A stretch of 64,000 bases of DNA from Gigaspora margarita. Taxonomy: Eukaryota; Glomeromycota; Glomeromycetes; Diversisporales; Gigasporaceae. This document shows positions 1-11,436 of this stretch, one piece after another (the first letter of the stretch is position 1; the number at the start of each line of letters is the position of its first letter). A program made the position numbers and the translations under genes. The DNA lies in contig WTPW01000673.1 in NCBI GenBank assembly GCA_009809945.1, forward strand, positions 106,940 to 170,939. The letters run 5' to 3'. The notes below the pieces were generated by a model. It saw only the letters and a program-made list of their open reading frames with translations. It searched no databases and was not told the origin of the DNA.

Positions 1-90
1 CTGAGGTGGTGTCATGTCTAGACCACACCGGTATGGAGTGGGTTATACTCCACAGTTACTCTGGAGTACCTTACTCTATTAACATCCCTA

Positions 91-567
91 GATCATAGTA
101 TAATATGATGCAGATCACTATATAAATAACTATATATGTGAATGCTACGATCGTCCAAGGAAAAATATTTTTTTTACTAAGTTAATCGATCTTGTCGACT
201 AATTGAAAGTTGTAGAGCTCATTGTTGCGGTTCTAATAGTAGTTAAATCATCCAAATCGGTCTAGTAAAAGCCAAGATACCTTTAAAAAACATGTCAACA
301 ACTATATAAAATCTCTATATAAACAATCTATTGTTTATATAGAAATTTTATATATAGTCATTGACAAGTTTTTTAAAAGTATCTTGGCTTTTACTGGGCC
401 AATTTGGATGATTTAACTACTATTAGAACCGCAACAATGAGCTCTACAACTTTCAATTAGTCAATAAGATCGATTAACTTAGTAAAAAAATATTTTGTCT
501 TGAACGATCATAGCATTCACATATATAGTAATTTACATAGTGATCTGCATTACTTTATACTATGATC
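91..567. repeat. Long near-perfect palindrome (foldback)
   Basis: The sequence from GATCATAGTATAATATGATG reads back in reverse complement to the matching GATC at 567. The arms are about 235 bp and the centre is near 329 (AAACAATCTATTGTTT). The arms differ by only a few substitutions and indels. No ORF lies inside. It may be a foldback-type MITE or the residue of a hairpin-forming event; no target duplication is obvious. The stretch 568-786 is AT-rich with nothing recognisable. Confidence 0.85.
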
Positions 568-1089
568 ATGCACCCGATAACTGGCAGATCATCAATTAAC
601 TAATATAGAAATTTAGAATAATTTTGAAATATAAAGAAATGATTATTGATTATTAAGAATTATTAATATTTTTAATACAGCTGTCCTCCCATATAATTAC
701 CTACTTTATCTGAGGTTTTTTGGTGATTATATAAGTGTAACTGAATAGAATTACTTCTATATAATTACATACTATAAAATAAAATATATAAGGGCCGTGT
801 CATTAATCATCTGATTATTTTTTATCAGAGGTCTACTCCCCCTCCCTCTTTTTTAATATATATATAGTCAGGTTCTTATATATAATTTCAACTTTTTTTA
901 CCCCCTCCTAAAAAATTACCTGATTTTTGTCACTCCCCTAATGTGATTTTAAAGAAGTAACAAGTAATATAAAATTTTTATAATAAACATATTGCACTAA
1001 TTGAAGTACATGTTAAAAGATCTAAATAAAATATTACTTTTATTCGTATATACAAATTGGTTTATAACCTTTCAAATTTTTATAGAACT

Positions 1090-1570
1090 AATTTATGTTT
1101 AATCAGAATTCCATCTTGGATTATAATTTATACAAATACTAAAACCAATTAGGTTTTTTTTCATTAAAGTTTTAAAAAATATTTTGTATCATTCATGTTC
1201 AATGAGCATGATTTTCCTGAAAGTAACAGAAGCTTTTCAATCTTTAAAATACTTGAAAACCTAACTTATTAATTGATATGCTAACATCTAAGTTGTTTGG
1301 CAATTTTTTTGAAATGATAGGCCTTCTAAATTTTTTTTTAACTATTTTTCAGTAAAGATGCTCTGAAAGTATTTCTATATTCAACCAGAGATATAAATAT
1401 TCAATGATATTTATATTAGTCACCTAATCTTAAATTACGTACATATATCAATTTTATTGAATTTATTATATATACTGAAATTATAAACTTAATAATCGAA
1501 TCAGCTGAAAAATTATTTGGCCAATTTTATTAGGTGTTCTAGGAATTATAAAAAATAGCTATAATTAACT
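1090..1570 (-). pseudogene. Decayed Tc1-type transposase N-terminus (HTH region)
   Basis: This block is a diverged copy of 26130-26600. Minus-strand translation of the better copy gives a helix-turn-helix like that of Tc1/mariner transposases (GVSxSxVSRILKxF, then a basic RPRSLN-like linker). This copy has more stops and indels and no recognisable DDE catalytic domain. It lies inside the TIR element, which it may once have mobilised. The assignment is by motif resemblance only. Confidence 0.5.
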
Positions 1571-1593
1571 TTATATGACAATTTGTATTAATA

Positions 1594-1824
1594 ATTGTTG
1601 CAGCTGATACTGGAAATGGCTAATGCTAGAAATTTTAATATTTTAATATAAAATTTTTAAAAAATTTTAGGACCTTTTGTTAGGGGTTTTTTTTAGGGTT
1701 AGGTTAGAGTTTAGGGTTAGTTTTAATAATAAAAGAGTATAAATAGATTTTGATAGGACTTATTTTTTTAAATCAGCTTTTCTGATTTCCAGCTTCAGCC
1801 ATTTCCAGCTTCAGCTATGACAAT
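1594..1824. mobile_element. Small MITE carrying TTAGGG-like repeats
   Basis: The left end ATTGTTGCAGCTGATACTGG matches the reverse complement of the right end, ATTGTCATAGCTGAAGCTGG, so the pair forms terminal inverted repeats of about 35-40 bp. The interior (about 1680-1722) holds TTAGGGGTTTTTT, TTAGGGTTAGG and TTTAGGGTTAG tracts that resemble telomeric repeat. No coding potential and no clear target duplication. Confidence 0.55.
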
Positions 1825-2413
1825 AATTATTAACTATTTATAAATCAAATAATTTTTATACTATATCTAAAGTAATCAAAGTATAATATATACAAAAAAT
1901 CTTTTTATTCTTAGAATCTAATTCAATATTTTAAGATATAATAAAGAGTTAAAAAAATTGTTTTTTTAGTACTTTAATAAACATTTTTCTCTAATTATTT
2001 CAAGTTAATTATTTAAAAAGTATAAAGAAAATCAATATAGTATTTTTGTTAAAAGTATTAGCTAATGCTTTTTTTTTAGAATTAAAAGAATTAAGACAAA
2101 AATTTAAAAACTTGGTGTTATTTCTTCTCTGATTATATAGATCAAAGTTTATTCTTTGTCGTTATATTAAAGCTGCAGTCATCAGTATTAAACAATTGCT
2201 ATTGTTTAAAAAACTTGGTAAATGCATTTAACCACTTTATCTTATATGTATTCCTGTTATTAAATTAAATGACAAGTAATATTGTTGATTAAACTTTATA
2301 CTATGTTTAATTATTTAGAGAAAAAAATTTTTTTGCTTTAAGTAGTTATTTACTTTGTAAATTTATTATTATCTGAATATGCCCTGAATACAATCATAAT
2401 AAAAAAAATCTGA

Positions 2414-3245
2414 GGGTGTGACAATCTAGAGAAGTGGCCAGGTTGTCACCTCCCAAGCGGCAGATCGAAAGTTCAAATCCCACTGATGACGATAACGAAA
2501 AATAGGCCTGTGTTATGGTAACTGTGGCTCAATATTGGTTGGGTGAGAAACCTGTAACCTTGGTTCCACCATCTTGAATGGGAGCTCTCGGGCGCAATGG
2601 TGTTGTTATACAACAACACCGAAAAATCCAAGGAACCAGAAAAACAGAAACCCATTTGGGAAGTCCTGATTAAGGAGGTAGAATAAGATCTTTGACGGCG
2701 CTACCATAATGAGGTCGGTGCTAGGATCTAAACAAACCTTAAAAGAGCAAGAGAGGTACCTAGCGGTTTGGAGTAATTCGGACTGCAAGTATCGGTATAA
2801 TGCAGATGTGCCAGTACTGAAAATCTATGGATAACTACGAAATGGGACATGGCTGTTCAATGGTATGGTTGACAAGTGCCACTGATGAACAAGGGCCCCG
2901 GAAGAATGTTGGAATGGGTTCTTGGGAGGGAAAAATTGTTGCGGATGGCCACACTTAAGCGCCATAAAGGAAAGCTGAGTGCGACTCTATAGTAGTAAGT
3001 TAATGTGCAGGTTGTTTGGTGACAGAAGCATGGGACAGAGAATTTAAATAGGCAATTCCCGTAGTTGGGTTGCAGGTATGGCAGCTAGTGTAGAACCTTT
3101 GGGCGGACTACTTAAATTAGGTACCAAAAGTACATGTGTGGCTAGTTGTAATCTCTTTCATGTAATAAAAGTTATCAAAATGTAATTTTGTACCACTTAC
3201 GGTAAATAAAGTCACAACAACACTGTATTAAAATTAAAAAAAAAT
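2414..3245 (+). mobile_element. tRNA-derived SINE with 12-bp target duplication
   Basis: The 5' end looks like a degraded tRNA gene. It has an A-box-like stretch (AGAGAAGTGGCCAGG), an anticodon-arm-like middle, then GTTCAAATCC as a good B box. The body is followed by an A-rich tail (AAAAAAAATAAAAAA). The flanks share AAAAAAATCTGA at 2402-2413 and 3246-3257, a LINE-style target-site duplication. The 3' part (ATTTAAATAGGCAAT, GCAGGTATGGCAGCTAGTG) recurs in the SINE at 14178-18093, so this is a family. At about 830 bp it is long for a SINE. It would need a LINE's enzymes to move. Confidence 0.7.
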
Positions 3246-3257
3246 AAAAAAATCTGA

Positions 3258-4452
3258 TATTAATAGTTTTGAAACTGTACATTGGAAAATTTAAATAATA
3301 AAATTTTTTAGTGCATCTATGATATTTACAGTAGTTTTTATATCACAAAAAAAGAGAAGAGCCTATAAAAAGCAAACCTTCAATATATTAAACTTCAAGT
3401 GATATCTAATATTTAAACAACTAGCTAATGAAGATTTTAAATTAATCCATTAATGATAAATATTCAACTAAAGGCAATGCAAACCTTCAAAACTATGTGA
3501 TGTGTATGTAATTTAATAAAATTTATATATAGAATATAGATAACTGATCAAAAACATTAAGAAAGTCTAGTATCATAGAACTTTTTCTCAATAATTATCA
3601 CAAATATTGTGAAGTTATCTTTTTTTTTACAAAGCACTACAATAATCACAACTTAACAACAACTCAATCATTAGCAAATCACATTAAGGAAGTTCTTGAA
3701 ATCACCCATTTTATCATTATTAATTCGAGTCACTAGGGTAGCAATAGCTATAACCCAGTTTTTGATTTTACATGGTCTCTAAGCAATCTTATACAGGAAC
3801 GATTTTTACAACCAAGTTAGTTAGTTGCCTGGCCAATTGATCAATGATCTTTAACAATTCTAGTAGTTTTATTTAATGAATCTTGAAGAACTTTTCTGCG
3901 TAATAAAATAAACATCTTACAATATCAATTAACAGTGTTGCTATTGAGAAATAAATTACAAATAAAAATAAAAATTTACATAACTTTGTGATTTTTAAAA
4001 AATTTATAATATAGAGCAATTTAACGCATAAAAATTTAAATCTACTTATTGTATTAAGTGGAATTTGAATTATCTAACCAACTGAGTTAGTTTAGAATTC
4101 TCATTGCAACTACAAATTAATATGCAAAATTTTGATTTCGATATATAGTCAAACTTTTATGTATTCACACCTTGGGATACAAAAAAGTATAATTTATAGG
4201 AAAGTGTGCTAATTATACTGTATAAAGCACATAGTATTATTTTTAAAATTCTATTTTCTTGAAATCACATATGTGCATTCTGAAATAGTACACTCCTTTG
4301 TAACTTTTTTTTAAAATTAAGATAATAATTTGAATTATTGTACATATGCATTCTAAAATAATACCAGGTTCTCAAAATAACACGTAAATGCATATTATTA
4401 TGCTCCTGTACAGCAAAAGTCAAATTTATTATGTTTAATATTAGTTGGTATT
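3258..4452. other. AT-rich stretch, no gene seen
   Basis: Interior of the Tc1-type TIR element downstream of the SINE. It has no ORF of note, no structured repeat and no RNA gene that I can recognise. Confidence 0.6.
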
Positions 4453-4667
4453 TACAGGGGGCTGACAGTGCATTGTGGACACTTTTTAAAAATTTATACC
4501 AAGCTAAATAAATATAATATCAAGCTAAAAATTATATAAAAACTTTATTAAATCTAAGGTTTTTAAATAAAAAAAATTATAAAATTCTATGCAATAGTTT
4601 TAAAATAATTAAGATAATACAATATTGTGTAATTTTACACCAGTACAAAGCTAGTAATATTAAAAAA
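4453..4667. repeat. Dispersed repeat, inverted partner at 18296-18505
   Basis: The block begins TACAGGGGGCTGACAGTGCA and continues through TATACCAAGCTAAATAAATA. It matches the reverse complement of 18296-18505 over about 210 bp with scattered substitutions and one small insertion. The CAGGGGG-type end next to TA looks like a transposon terminus. It is probably one end of an old element of which other parts are lost. Just downstream (4682-4713 and 4986-5018) are two copies of a short motif around CTATGGTGTTTTACAC that recurs at 23.5 and 26.9 kb. Confidence 0.6.
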
Positions 4668-5099
4668 ATGAGTTTTACTAAAATGCACCTATGGTGTTTT
4701 ACACTATTACACAAAACTATTAGAATAGCCAATCAAAATTTAAGATTAGATGTAACATAAAATTTTATTTTTTTTTGTTTATTTTTTAAAAAAAAATTCA
4801 TATCTCAAAATTTTGCTTATGAAACCAATATTAGGGCTCTAATAAAAAAAATTTTTTGCTAAATTTTGTATATATATCAATGCCCTGATAAAATCCCAGG
4901 AATCCTAAAGTAATCAAAATTTATTTTTTGTTTTATAAGAATTTTTTTTTTTGTTTTTGTTAAACAGATTTGCAAATCTAATTTACCTATGGTGGTAAAA
5001 TACCATAAGTGCGTTTTATAATAATTTTTTTTTCCTTAAGCAATCACGCTAATACTTTATTAAGTTTCTTGAAATTACATATTTGCAACTACATAGAAC

Positions 5100-5390
5100 T
5101 ACTTAATATCCAAGCTTAGCATCACCCGGCCACCTTGATGGTACCTAAGTGCGACCTGCTGCACTGCTCTCTTAGAGCAGATTGCTTGTTTGACTACCTA
5201 AAGTCCATAATAAAAGGGACTTCCTACTTCTATAACAAGTCCCATCATTGTCTTTCTAGCTTCTTCCTTTACTCTTACTTCTTTTTTTTCTTTTTGCTTC
5301 TTTTTCGTTTCTTTTGCTTGTTGATCTTCTCCTTTCTGCGCTCTTGTGTTTTTTTTGAATTGGACCTCTTCTTTTCATTTTACTAGTTAG
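5100..5390. other. Pyrimidine-rich tract inside the right TIR
   Basis: From about 5250 to 5370 the + strand is strongly CT-rich. An ORF of 83 codons on the + strand (5135-5386) is just Phe/Leu/Ser low complexity. Read on the minus strand it gives Lys/Arg/Glu-rich sequence, like the antisense look of the LINE next door, so it may be a scrap of a retroelement. No function is assigned. Confidence 0.35.
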
Positions 5391-5556
5391 AAAAGTGACA
5401 AAAATCAGGTGATTTTTTAAGGGGGAGGGTAAAAAAGTTGAAATTATATATAAGAACCTGACTATACATATATTAAAGAAGAGGGAAGGGGAGTAGGCCT
5501 CTGATAAAAAATAATCAGGTAATTAATGACACGGCCCTTATATCTTGATCCTTTTC

Positions 5557-6560
5557 CTATTTGCTCATTCTTTTACATTGGATCCTCCATACTTGTTCAT
5601 AAAAGGTATCCCAAGCTATTTTTACTATTGTTCTCATGAATTTTTCTCTTGAAGTTTTCTTCAATAGCTGTGATACTTTTTGGTAGCTCTCATTTGGAAT
5701 TAGTCCCTTCATTAGTGCCTGCTTTACTTGAACTTCCTCTTTTTCTGTTTTTCCATAGAGGGTGGTATACAATATATAGGGTAGCACTCAGGCCTTTTCT
5801 TCCTCCTCTAACTTCTTCCTTACCGTTGCTATGGCCACCTTTTGTATCCTTCTCCATAGGCTCTTTTGTTTACTGCATCTGGCCAAGTGCTTTTGCATCT
5901 CCTTGCTCTTCTCTTGACATACTTGACACTTCGTTGTCGCATATAGGTCTGGTCTTCTTTTATTGAGCTCCACTAGGGTCAGAAGCTTGTCTATCATTCA
6001 TTTTATGCCACACTTCTTCTTGCACTACTTTTCCTTGTGGTGCACCTTACTCTTTTTGTTGCTCACATTTTCTCCCAGAAGTAGGTCCACCTGTACCTTG
6101 TACTATTTGAGTCTGGCTCTATATTCTTGATTGCTTGTGTTCTTTCTACTTTGCACCTATTCTTGCATTTATTATTAACTTACAAAGCAATCTAGCTAGT
6201 ACTTCTATCTGCTTGTTTCTATATTCTAGCCTATATTTTATTTCATTGCAACTTATCTCTTCTGTGACTATTTTTCTTTTACTCCTGAGACCTTTTTTTG
6301 CAAGCTTGTCTGCTCTATTGTTTTACTTGTCTGCACTGTGACTCTTTACTTAGTGAACTGAACCTGGAGCTTCTTTGTTTGGATGATATCTGTGATCTTG
6401 ACCATTCATATTGCATTTTCTTTTTCCACATTTTGCTTCTACCTGTACCATTTAGTTCTTTGGTGATACCCCTTATTGCTATGTAGCTATCTGTATGTAT
6501 TTCGACTTTCTTTCCTTTTGGTATTGTACGGCTTGCTACCCATATTGCTATTAATTCCAC
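5557..6560 (-). pseudogene. LINE ORF2: RNase H and C-terminal zinc-binding region
   Basis: At 6315-6560 the minus strand encodes ELIAIWVASR...VEIHTDSYIAI, which holds RNase H acidic motifs (E of ELIAI, D of HTDS). Downstream, 5788-5997 encodes CQVCQEKSKEMQKHLARC, a CxxC...HxxxxC cluster typical of the reverse-transcriptase zinc-binding tail. It continues in frame past a TGA (5788-5790) to 5557. That TGA sits where a CGA arginine codon would be a single C-to-T step away. The stretch between the two pieces has several stops. In a live element this domain would help remove template RNA and bind nucleic acid. Confidence 0.75.
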
Positions 6561-7396
6561 GAGCGTCGATATCAGCCACCCTTCTATTCCTAGAGCTACC
6601 TCTTCTTCTGCCCAGTTACATGCTTCGTTTATCTGAACTCAGCCTATTTCTATATGTCTACTTGGTGAATCAATTTTTTTTCCTATATTTACTGCCCATC
6701 TGTATAAATTATATACTTCTCTCTGTTTCTCCTCTGGTTTCTTTTCTATATTTCTAGCAACTCTTTTTTAATACTTGAGGGCAGCTTTTGTTTTTTAATT
6801 AGCTCTGCTTCCAATTTTTCTAGTATTTCCATACCTAATAGCTCATATTCTTCTTCTCTTCATTCTTCATTCTTTCTGAGTTGCTCTATCATTACCTTGA
6901 TTTTTCTGTTCTTTTTATCTACTAGTACCTCTGGTATTACTTTTACTTGGTCACTTTTATCTATCCATCGGAAGCACCGATCTGATTTTTCACTTTTATT
7001 TTTTTCTATATTCTTCATCCATTATTTCACATCTACTGCATTCTTCAATCCTAGTTGCTACTTCTCTGTCTATGTTCTGCATTTTCCAATGCTCTATTTG
7101 TACCTTCTTTTCATTTTTTACTTGTATTCTTCCTACTCTCTTGTCTTCTTGTGGTCCATATATTATCCACTCCTTTCTTCTTCTATCATTCGATAGCTTA
7201 CTCTAGCCTATTTTCAATGCTTGCGTATTTCTCTCTTTGGTATCGAAGCAACTTTTGACTTTTCTGCTTCCTACTTTTTCGAGGGTCTTTGCTTCTAATT
7301 CTTTGAACCACTCTGCCTATTTACCTTTAATTAAACAGCCTCTGTAGCTTTTGTACTATTGCCATGTGATTAGGCTTGTCTTATTTATATCGAGTA

Positions 7397-7792
7397 CCAT
7401 AAATTCTCGAAATAGCGGGCAGGGGCGCGCTATTTTGACTACGTGTGCATTATTTCGAATACACACATGGGCGTTATTTCGAGGTAAAGTATTAATTCTT
7501 GAAATAAACAGATAGAATGTATAAATATCAGGTAAATATCGGATACAAGACTTCTGATACTACTGATATGCTATATTTTGCAGAATCAGGTGCATATCGG
7601 GAGTTTAGTATTCCAATATTTAAAAAAAAACACTGCAAAAGCCATTTTTCGCTTCAATAAAATATCCATATTCACCAAAGGTGCGCGCTATTTTGGGACA
7701 CGCATGAGCATTATTTCGAAACCACCTATGCAATTTTTAGGAGGTACGATTTTCGAAATAATGCTTCTGCCCGCTATTTTGAGAATTTACGG
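7397..7792. mobile_element. MITE (pogo/mariner type) inserted in the LINE
   Basis: The terminal inverted repeats are CCATAAATTCTCGAAATAGC at the left and the reverse complement of GCTATTTTGAGAATTTACGG at the right. TA flanks each side (7395-7396, 7793-7794). The interior has more blocks of CGAAATAA and GCGCGCTATTTT, the same sequence style as the ends of the pogo element at 14856-17813. It carries no transposase; the 73-codon ORF inside is chance. Removing it and one TA rejoins the LINE sequence. Confidence 0.8.
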
Positions 7793-7799
7793 TAGTTGA

Positions 7800-10466
7800 T
7801 TTAAGTATAGGATGCTGGTTTCATCTACTTTGGCACAGCACTTTTTCCACATCTGTGCCTCAAGTAACTCCTGCATTTTGATCTCGTAACCATGAACTGT
7901 CCAGAGGTTGCTTTCTGTTCTTATGTTTATTCCCAGATCTTTCATCTTTATTATTATCAGGCAGGCTAGATTATTTCTCTAACAACCAATGTCTTCTGGC
8001 AAGCTTGTAGTTTTTCAAATATCTTGCGTTAAACCTGCTTTCTGGTACTCCTGCATTATTCTCAGCTTTGTTAGGTGTCGAGATCATTCTGTTGATTTAA
8101 TCTATTTATTAGTCAGCTTATTTGTTTTTTGTTATTTCTTGTTATAGTATTCTATAGCTGCTGAGGTCCTTGTGTTTCATTACACAATTCTCTAGCATTC
8201 TTACTATATTGTACTTCTGCTTTACTAAACCTATTATTGGTTGATGTATCTCGTTCAACCCTCTATCAGATATCTTTGTTAACTGTAACATGTAGCTCAA
8301 TCTTGGTATTACTACCATTTTATTTATTGTCCAGAGCGAAGTGGAGGACACTCTGTTTTTACGATAGACTTTGATCATCTAGATCACGTGAAGTTGTCTG
8401 TCCATCTGCTTTTATGCATGTTGATTGGTCATCATGATCATCATAAATATGCAATAAATTTTTAATACCCTTTTCTTGTGCTCCAGACTTATACTAGTTT
8501 TTAGTTTCTAGTATATACTATTTGGCTTGATGTAATCTTTTTGTATCGCAGGTCCATAATCATCTGTCGTACTATGCCTTTTGCTTTCTTTTTGACTAAA
8601 TTTTTACACATTTTGTTGTTTAACCATACTCCCAGGGATCTTACTATTCTGTTCCTAAGCTTCTCCTTTACTATACTTCTACCAAAAGTTACTTCTCTTT
8701 TCTCTGCTTTGCACTTTGCATTCATGATTACCAGCTTTGACTTGGATCCATTTATCTTAATATTATTAGCTTGAAAGAACTCCTTTGCTATTCTAATGAT
8801 TTCTATTAATTGTTCTTTGCTACTCGTGATCCAAGTTGTATCGTTAGCATATGCAATTGCTACCTGATGATACTTTGTAATACTATTGCACTACGTTCCT
8901 TGGCCTAGCTTTTGTTCTACTATGTAGCCTAGTTTGTTTTCTTCTTGTACTCTTGTTAGCAGAGGGTCATAAAATAGCCACCAGATCAGAGGTAAAATTA
9001 CTTCCCCCTGATCTATTCCATCCCCTGCTATTATTTCTTCTTTTAGGCTGTGTGCTATGATTATTCGTAATCTTCTTTCATAGGATATACTTTATTACTT
9101 TTTCTGGTATTTTGACTCTTTGGAGTGCTAATTCTAAACTTTCTAATGAGACTAAATCAAAAGCTTTCTTCATATCTTGTAGTAAAATCCATACTTCTTT
9201 CTTTTTCTCTCTTGTCTCTTCTATTATCATATTTAGAACATGTACTAGTTGTTTGGTGGAATTTCCTGAGAGCCCTGCATAATTGGGTCCTCTGAGTATT
9301 TCTCTTTTTATCATTACTTTGGCCAGTTTTCTGGTTATTACTTTTGTTACAACCTTTTAGAATGTTTTAATCAGTGCTATTGGTCTAATGTTATTTAGAC
9401 TATATCCTCACTCTACATCTTTCGCTATCGGGTATACTTGTGCAACTTTTCATTTAGATGGTATTTCTCCAGTTATTATACACAAATTTGCCATCCTCTA
9501 AATACTTGTTGAGTCTGACTTCCTTCACGTTTAATCATTATGTAGCTTATACCAGATAGACCAGGTGCTGTTCCTACTTTTAAATCTCCTAGTACTTCTC
9601 TTTATTCATTTTCGTTTACCTCTTTCTCTACTTTGTCATACCAATTTTCTTCTATCCATTTCTGTGGTTTATATATCTCTTGCCACTTTTTTCCCATTTC
9701 CTCTATCTTCATTTGTCTCTTTCTGAACTGTTCTTTTTAGTGCTTTGCTATATCTATCTTTACGGTCTCTGGTTCTATCTGTAGACAGGCCCTCTCTCTT
9801 GTTTCTTCCAGGAACCTGTCGAGAACTATTTTCTTATGGGGTTTGTTTAGTAAACTGGTGATTATTCTCTCTTGTTTTGTACTAATCATTGCACACCTTT
9901 TGTTGATACTCTCTTCAATCTGCTTTCTCTGTTCCTGCTCTCACTCTTTCTTTCTCTTCTCGTTAAGTATTTGCCACCAGCCTTTTGTATCTTCTATCCA
10001 TGCCTCAGACCATTGTCTATGTAACTTTGGAAGACTTATACCCTTTTGCGTGCTTATTCTTTTCAATTTTTTATTCATCTCTGCTTTTTCACAGCTTAGA
10101 ACTTCCTGTCCTTTCTTCTTTTTCACATGCTTGATTGCTTTACTATGCACTCGTCTGGTCTATGCATTTTTGTACCACTCCTTCTGTTTGTTGCTGTGTT
10201 ATATACTTTCTTTTTTGGTATATACTTGTTCGCAGCTATAAGAATTGATTTTCTATTGTATCCCATACGAGGTTCAACCTATTTATGCAATCTTCTTCCT
10301 TGCCTGCTTTGATTTGTAGGAGATCTATTATGTTTTTCTTATTTAGCTGTTTCTGCAGTGATTGAGCATAATCATCCCAGTTCTCCTCTGTTGCTTTGTC
10401 ATATAGGTAGACCATTCTTGAATGTCCCTTCTTTCTTGCCTCTGCTTTACTAGTTTCTGCTATCAC
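7800..10466 (-). pseudogene. LINE ORF2: reverse transcriptase region
   Basis: Reading from 10466 downward, conserved RT pieces appear in shifting frames. NNIRPIALIKTF is at about 9390. The segment 9078-9314 gives LLQDMKKAFDLVSLESL, with the first catalytic Asp kept. Then come GDGIDQGEVILPLIWWLFYDPLL at about 8970-9020 and a YAND box at about 8845-8860 where YADD is expected. The second of the paired aspartates is present but the first is now Asn, so the active site is lost. Segments 8501-8725 and 8142-8378 encode the thumb and connection. An in-frame TGA separates this region from the endonuclease (10476-10478). Confidence 0.75.
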
Positions 10467-10475
10467 GTGTCCTAT

Positions 10476-11141
10476 TCATACTTCTGCCATAATTATTTTG
10501 TGATCACTATCTGTGATACCTTTCACTTCCTCTGCTACTACTTCTTGGAGTCCAAAAGCTAAATTGCTGGATAACCATATATAGTCTATTCTAGTTGCAG
10601 ATTTTTTGTTTGACCACGTAAAGGTCTGACTTGTTGGGCACAGTTCTCTGTATGTGTCTTTAAAGGCCTGTTTTTTTAGCCAATTGAAGATTGGCAATCT
10701 TTTATAGTTTACCGACTGTGGGTGCTGTCTATCTAATATATTATCCACTGTATAGTTGAAGTCACCTATTATAATTATCTGCATTCCCTCCTTCTTTTTA
10801 TAGACAACTTCCACAATTCTCTGCTGGATTTTTTTTGTCATTGCTTTATCATTCGGTAGTACATAGACAACTATTATTACAAGCTCCAACTGCTTAAAAT
10901 ATAGCGTTACTTCAATCATATACTCATTTATCCTTTTTATTGCACCTATATGCTTCTCCCATTGTTCTTTTATCAAAATTCCTACCCCTGAGCCTTTTTT
11001 CTTTTCTTTGTCTGCACTAGTCCAGTGGCCAACATACTTTCTACTTAGGCTCTTTATTAGAAACTTTCCTTCTCTTTCTGTTATATTCATTTCTGTTACT
11101 CCTAGTATTGTGACTTCTTCTTCTTCTGCCCAAATAAGCAA
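10476..11141 (-). pseudogene. LINE ORF2: AP-type endonuclease domain
   Basis: This is the longest intact piece of the LINE (221 codons). It shows the exonuclease-endonuclease-phosphatase fold motifs in order: a VTEMN-like start, an IIIIGDFNYTVDN catalytic block near residue 130, FTWSNKKSATRIDYIWLSS near 180, and ITDSDHKII at the end. In live LINEs this domain nicks target DNA to prime reverse transcription. The N-terminal residues before 11141 are in another frame (SxLNINGLK-like region just upstream). It ends at an in-frame TGA. Confidence 0.8.
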
Positions 11142-11436
11142 TTTTCCATTTTTCAGCCCTTTGTCTTTAATCCATTAATGTTGTGGCAAGCAAGTTTCAT
11201 TTCCTTTCTACCTTGCTCTTCTATTTTTCTCTAAGGGTCTCTTGTTCTATTTGTGCTTCTTTTGTTTTTTCTTTTTCTTTTCTGCAACTTTTCTTTGTTA
11301 GATAGAGAAATCTTTCTTCTCCTTTCTCGAATATTCTTCTTTTTTCTTGCAAGAATTCTCCAATCTCTCTATCTATATCCATTTGTTCAACTTGAGCACC
11401 CTTAGAAACTCTAAGTAGGCTTAACCCACTCTGCGC

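Larger units (their letters stand above)
789..5540. mobile_element. Tc1/mariner-type TIR element, non-autonomous
   Basis: Terminal inverted repeats of about 155 bp bound this element. The left end (789-945) starts TAAGGGCCGTGTCATTAAT and the right end (5385-5540) is its reverse complement with a few mismatches. Both ends are flanked by TA (787-788 and 5541-5542), which fits a TA target duplication. The interior holds a decayed Tc1-type transposase fragment, a TTAGGG-containing MITE and a SINE insertion, so it is a deletion derivative and cannot move itself. The right end abuts the 3' end of the LINE that follows. The TIRs are directly visible; the superfamily call rests on the TA flank and the remnant inside. 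Confidence 0.65.
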
